Source: Ancylobacter pratisalsi (lineage in GTDB: Bacteria > Pseudomonadota > Alphaproteobacteria > Rhizobiales > Xanthobacteraceae). Taken from it: 64,000 nucleotides of DNA. The stretch spans positions 3,592,001-3,656,000 of the forward strand of contig NZ_CP048630.1 in the NCBI RefSeq assembly GCF_010669125.1, written 5' to 3'. The notes beneath the pieces were generated by a model, which was given only the letters and a program-made list of their open reading frames with translations, made no database searches and had not been told where the DNA came from. A program made the position numbers and the translations under genes. Of this stretch, positions 62,244 through 64,000 are shown in pieces (position 1 is the stretch's first letter; every line of letters starts with the position of its first letter).

Positions 62244-63031
62244 CCCGGCGCCCGATCACCGAAGACGATCTCAACGCCCATGTCGACGACAGGCTGCCGG
62301 GCGAACGGCGCGCGGAGGTCGACGCCTATCTGGGCGCGCACCCGGAAGCGTCGGCGCGCCTCGCGGCCTATCGCACGGAGCGGGACCTGCTGCGCGGCGC
62401 CCTTGCCCCGATCGCCGACGAGCCGCTGCCGCCCGAGCTGGACCTTGTGCGCATGATCGAGCGTCGCCGTCCGGCGGGCGTGCCGCGCTGGGCAATGGCT
62501 GCCGCCGCCGTGTTTCTCGTCGCCCTGGGCGGTGCGGGCGGCTGGAGCCTAAGGCAGATGCAGGAGGGCCCGCGCATGGCGGGTGCCGCCGGGCTTGAGA
62601 CGCTCGGCCGGGAGGCCGCCGCGAGCTACGCCGTCTACGCGCCCGATCATATGCGGCCGGTGGAAATCCGCGCCCAGGATCGCGACAAGCTGCTGGCGTG
62701 GATTTCCCAGCGGGTAGGGCGTCCGCTGGCGATCCCCGATCTTGCCGACGCCGGCTACCGGCTTATGGGCGGACGGGTGGTGGCGACCGAGCATGGCCCG
62801 GCGGCGCTGTTCATGTATGACGATGACAAGGGCACGCGGCTGGTGGTGCTGGCGCGGCCGATGGCCAGTTCCACGCCGGGCGCGCCGATGACCGCGCATG
62901 CGGGCGGCGGAATCAACGGGTTCAGCTGGAGCGATGATGGGCTGGGCTTCAGCCTCGTTGGCGCGGCCGCGCCGGAAACACTGCATCCGCTTGCCGATGA
63001 GGCGCGCCGGCAGTTGCGCGGGGCAGCCTGA
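62240..63031 (+). CDS. Transmembrane anti-sigma factor
   Basis: A 263-residue protein with a cytosolic anti-sigma segment (about 1-75; ITEDDLNAHVDDRLPGERRAEVDAYL), one membrane helix (about 82-102) and a periplasmic domain (about 105-263). It should hold the preceding ECF sigma factor at the membrane. It contains no cysteine at all, so it is not of the zinc-binding HxxxCxxC redox type; the signal must be sensed another way, presumably by the periplasmic domain. Confidence 0.87.
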   Translation: MTRRPITEDDLNAHVDDRLPGERRAEVDAYLGAHPEASARLAAYRTERDLLRGALAPIADEPLPPELDLVRMIERRRPAGVPRWAMAAAAVFLVALGGAGGWSLRQMQEGPRMAGAAGLETLGREAAASYAVYAPDHMRPVEIRAQDRDKLLAWISQRVGRPLAIPDLADAGYRLMGGRVVATEHGPAALFMYDDDKGTRLVVLARPMASSTPGAPMTAHAGGGINGFSWSDDGLGFSLVGAAAPETLHPLADEARRQLRGAA

Positions 63032-63235
63032 CGCGCGGGCGCGCTGCACGCCGGACGGGCGGAAGGGCCGGGCCGGCGGACGTCCGTATGAAGGATGTAC
63101 CGCGAAGGGGCGCATGCGGCGGTGCCGCCAGGCGGCAGCCGGGCCATTTCTCAGGCACCTGCGCAAGCACCACCGGCGCGCCGGGTTTTACCGGGGCGCT
63201 CGGTGTGCTCGAACTCAGGCGGGCTGAAAGCCGTA

Positions 63236-63523
63236 CTACTTGTCGCTCATCGAAGGCGCAGGAGCCGACTGGCCGGGGCGCGGGGCGCGGGCCGGCATGG
63301 GCTTCTTCTTCGGCGCGGCGATCAGGCCGTCGCGGATCGCCTGCTTGCGGGCGGCCTTGCGGGCCCGACGAACAGCTTCGGCATCCTCGCGGTTGCGGCG
63401 CTCAGAGGGCTTCTCATAGGCGCGGCGGGCCTTCATTTCCCGGAACACGCCTTCCCGCTGCATCTTCTTCTTCAGCACTCTCAAGGCTTGGTCGACGTTA
63501 TTATCGCGAACGAGAACCTGCAA
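63236..63523 (-). CDS. rpsU: 30S ribosomal protein S21
   Basis: A 95-residue S21, recognisable from [19 protein letters not shown] and [21 protein letters not shown], with a long Lys/Ala/Pro tail typical of alphaproteobacteria. By alignment with family members the start is the TTG at 63523 (read as MQVLVRD), with GGA about six bases upstream; in-frame GTG (63538) and TTG (63568) codons are alternatives. A hairpin (GCAGCC-N8-GGCTGC, 63541-63560) sits just upstream of the start. Confidence 0.9.
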   Translation of the reverse strand: MQVLVRDNNVDQALRVLKKKMQREGVFREMKARRAYEKPSERRNREDAEAVRRARKAARKQAIRDGLIAAPKKKPMPARAPRPGQSAPAPSMSDK

Positions 63524-63540
63524 TTCGTATCCAATCACAT

Positions 63541-63560
63541 GCAGCCGGTTAGCAGGCTGC
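63541..63560 (-). promoter_or_regulatory. Hairpin in the rpsU 5' leader
   Basis: GCAGCC and GGCTGC arms flank an eight-base loop, 18 bases before the TTG start. A TATATA at about 63601-63606 (minus strand) is a plausible -10 element. The position suits translational control of S21, but this is a guess. Confidence 0.4.
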
Positions 63561-63814
63561 CAATTCAAGATGTCTGTCGGAATTGACGGACATGGCGGTC
63601 TATATAGTCCCTTGACCGGAAATTGGAAGTCGATAAGCCCGGATAGGACATCATTCGGCGCGACCGCTCGGCCGTGGGTACAGTTCTTGCGGCGCCCGGT
63701 TCAACTTCAGGTCTTATTGGCTGAAAGCGGTTCTTTTGCAGCTCTTTTATTGGATGCCATAGGTACAGCGATGGTGTTCGCGCCCCACGCGTGCCGCCGT
63801 CCTATCGCGCGCCG

Positions 63815-64000
63815 TCAGTCGCGCAGGCTGCGATAGGTGCCCTGAAGCGTCTCGAAGGCCGCGAAACGGCGCTGGTGCCACGCACGGGTCTGTGAGTCGG
63901 GCGCGTAGATGACCTCGATCTCGGACATTGAGGACATCGCCGTGGCGAGGCTGTCATAGCGGCCGGCGGCAAAGGCGCCCAGAACGGCCGAACCCAGCAG
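63815..64000 (-). CDS. FGGY-family carbohydrate kinase, C-terminal fragment
   Basis: The last 61 residues of a minus-strand gene that enters from beyond the right edge. It reads LLGSAVLGAFAAGRYDSLATAM at its start (about 22 residues, abbreviated in meaning), then YAPDSQTRAWHQRRFAAFETLQ and ends SLRD before TGA at 63815-63817. The LLGSAVLGA-G-YDSL pattern with a following P-DSQTRAWH segment is that of ribulokinase/ribitol kinase-type FGGY kinases, which phosphorylate pentoses or pentitols. The 5' part lies outside the window. Confidence 0.75.
   Translation of the reverse strand: MLGSAVLGAFAAGRYDSLATAMSSMSEIEVIYAPDSQTRAWHQRRFAAFETLQGTYRSLRD

Noticed and set aside
63032..63235. Small gene between the anti-sigma gene and rpsU.
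   Set aside because: Short frames here have no ribosome binding site or recognisable product; I see only a spacer.

Overview
The window is high-GC DNA, densely coded on both strands. Codon use and gene families (fused CysNC, BigR/Blh operon, GbsR-linked cytochrome bd genes, Rhizobiales-type small proteins) suggest an alphaproteobacterium of the order Hyphomicrobiales, possibly Xanthobacteraceae. The family-level placement is inference. I recognised about 57 protein genes, one cobalamin riboswitch, one antitermination leader and several terminators. I saw no rRNA, tRNA, CRISPR array or insertion sequence.

Layout. 0.2-5.8 kb: a secreted esterase, then the sulfate activation operon cysQ-cysD-cysNC and a flavin reductase-like protein. 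5.9-14.7 kb: an amide/urea-type system with an AmiC-like cytosolic sensor, an AmiR-like ANTAR antiterminator, a leader RNA with tandem hairpins and an intrinsic terminator, a nitrilase-superfamily amidohydrolase, a complete Liv/Urt-type ABC importer (one permease fused to one ATPase) and a DUF1028 protein. 14.7-16.7 kb: YeiH-type exporter and a LysR regulator. 16.7-19.8 kb: DevBCA-like ABC efflux genes on the minus strand. 19.8-25.8 kb: envelope genes (Cys-rich small protein, two-component system, LTxxQ-like periplasmic protein, SH3 protein, ClC channel). 25.9-28.3 kb: sulfide-responsive bigR operon. 28.4-35.5 kb: GbsR-like regulator and cydDCABX. 35.6-36.6 kb: B12 riboswitch, CbiM-like cobalt transporter and terminator.

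36.6-58.2 kb is a large catabolic island organised around the intergenic region at 48754-49047. Leftward it encodes an Asp/Glu racemase-fold enzyme, a GntR regulator, a PotABCD-type ABC importer, three amidohydrolases, a GAF protein, an amidase and a TetR regulator. Rightward it encodes a Dpp-type peptide/opine-class importer, an amidohydrolase, a second GAF protein and a dihydropyrimidinase-like enzyme. Both arms carry the same pair, a ~500-residue TRZ/ATZ-type amidohydrolase followed by a stand-alone GAF protein. I read the island as uptake and stepwise ring/amide hydrolysis of nitrogenous (probably heterocyclic) compounds; the substrate cannot be read from sequence.

58.2-64 kb: aconitase X (cis-3-hydroxyproline dehydratase type), exported MsrA and MsrB, an ECF sigma factor with a cysteine-free anti-sigma factor, ribosomal protein S21, and the 3' end of an FGGY sugar kinase cut by the window edge.

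The best candidates for under-described biology are the ANTAR-controlled nitrilase/transporter operon and the duplicated amidohydrolase-GAF module.
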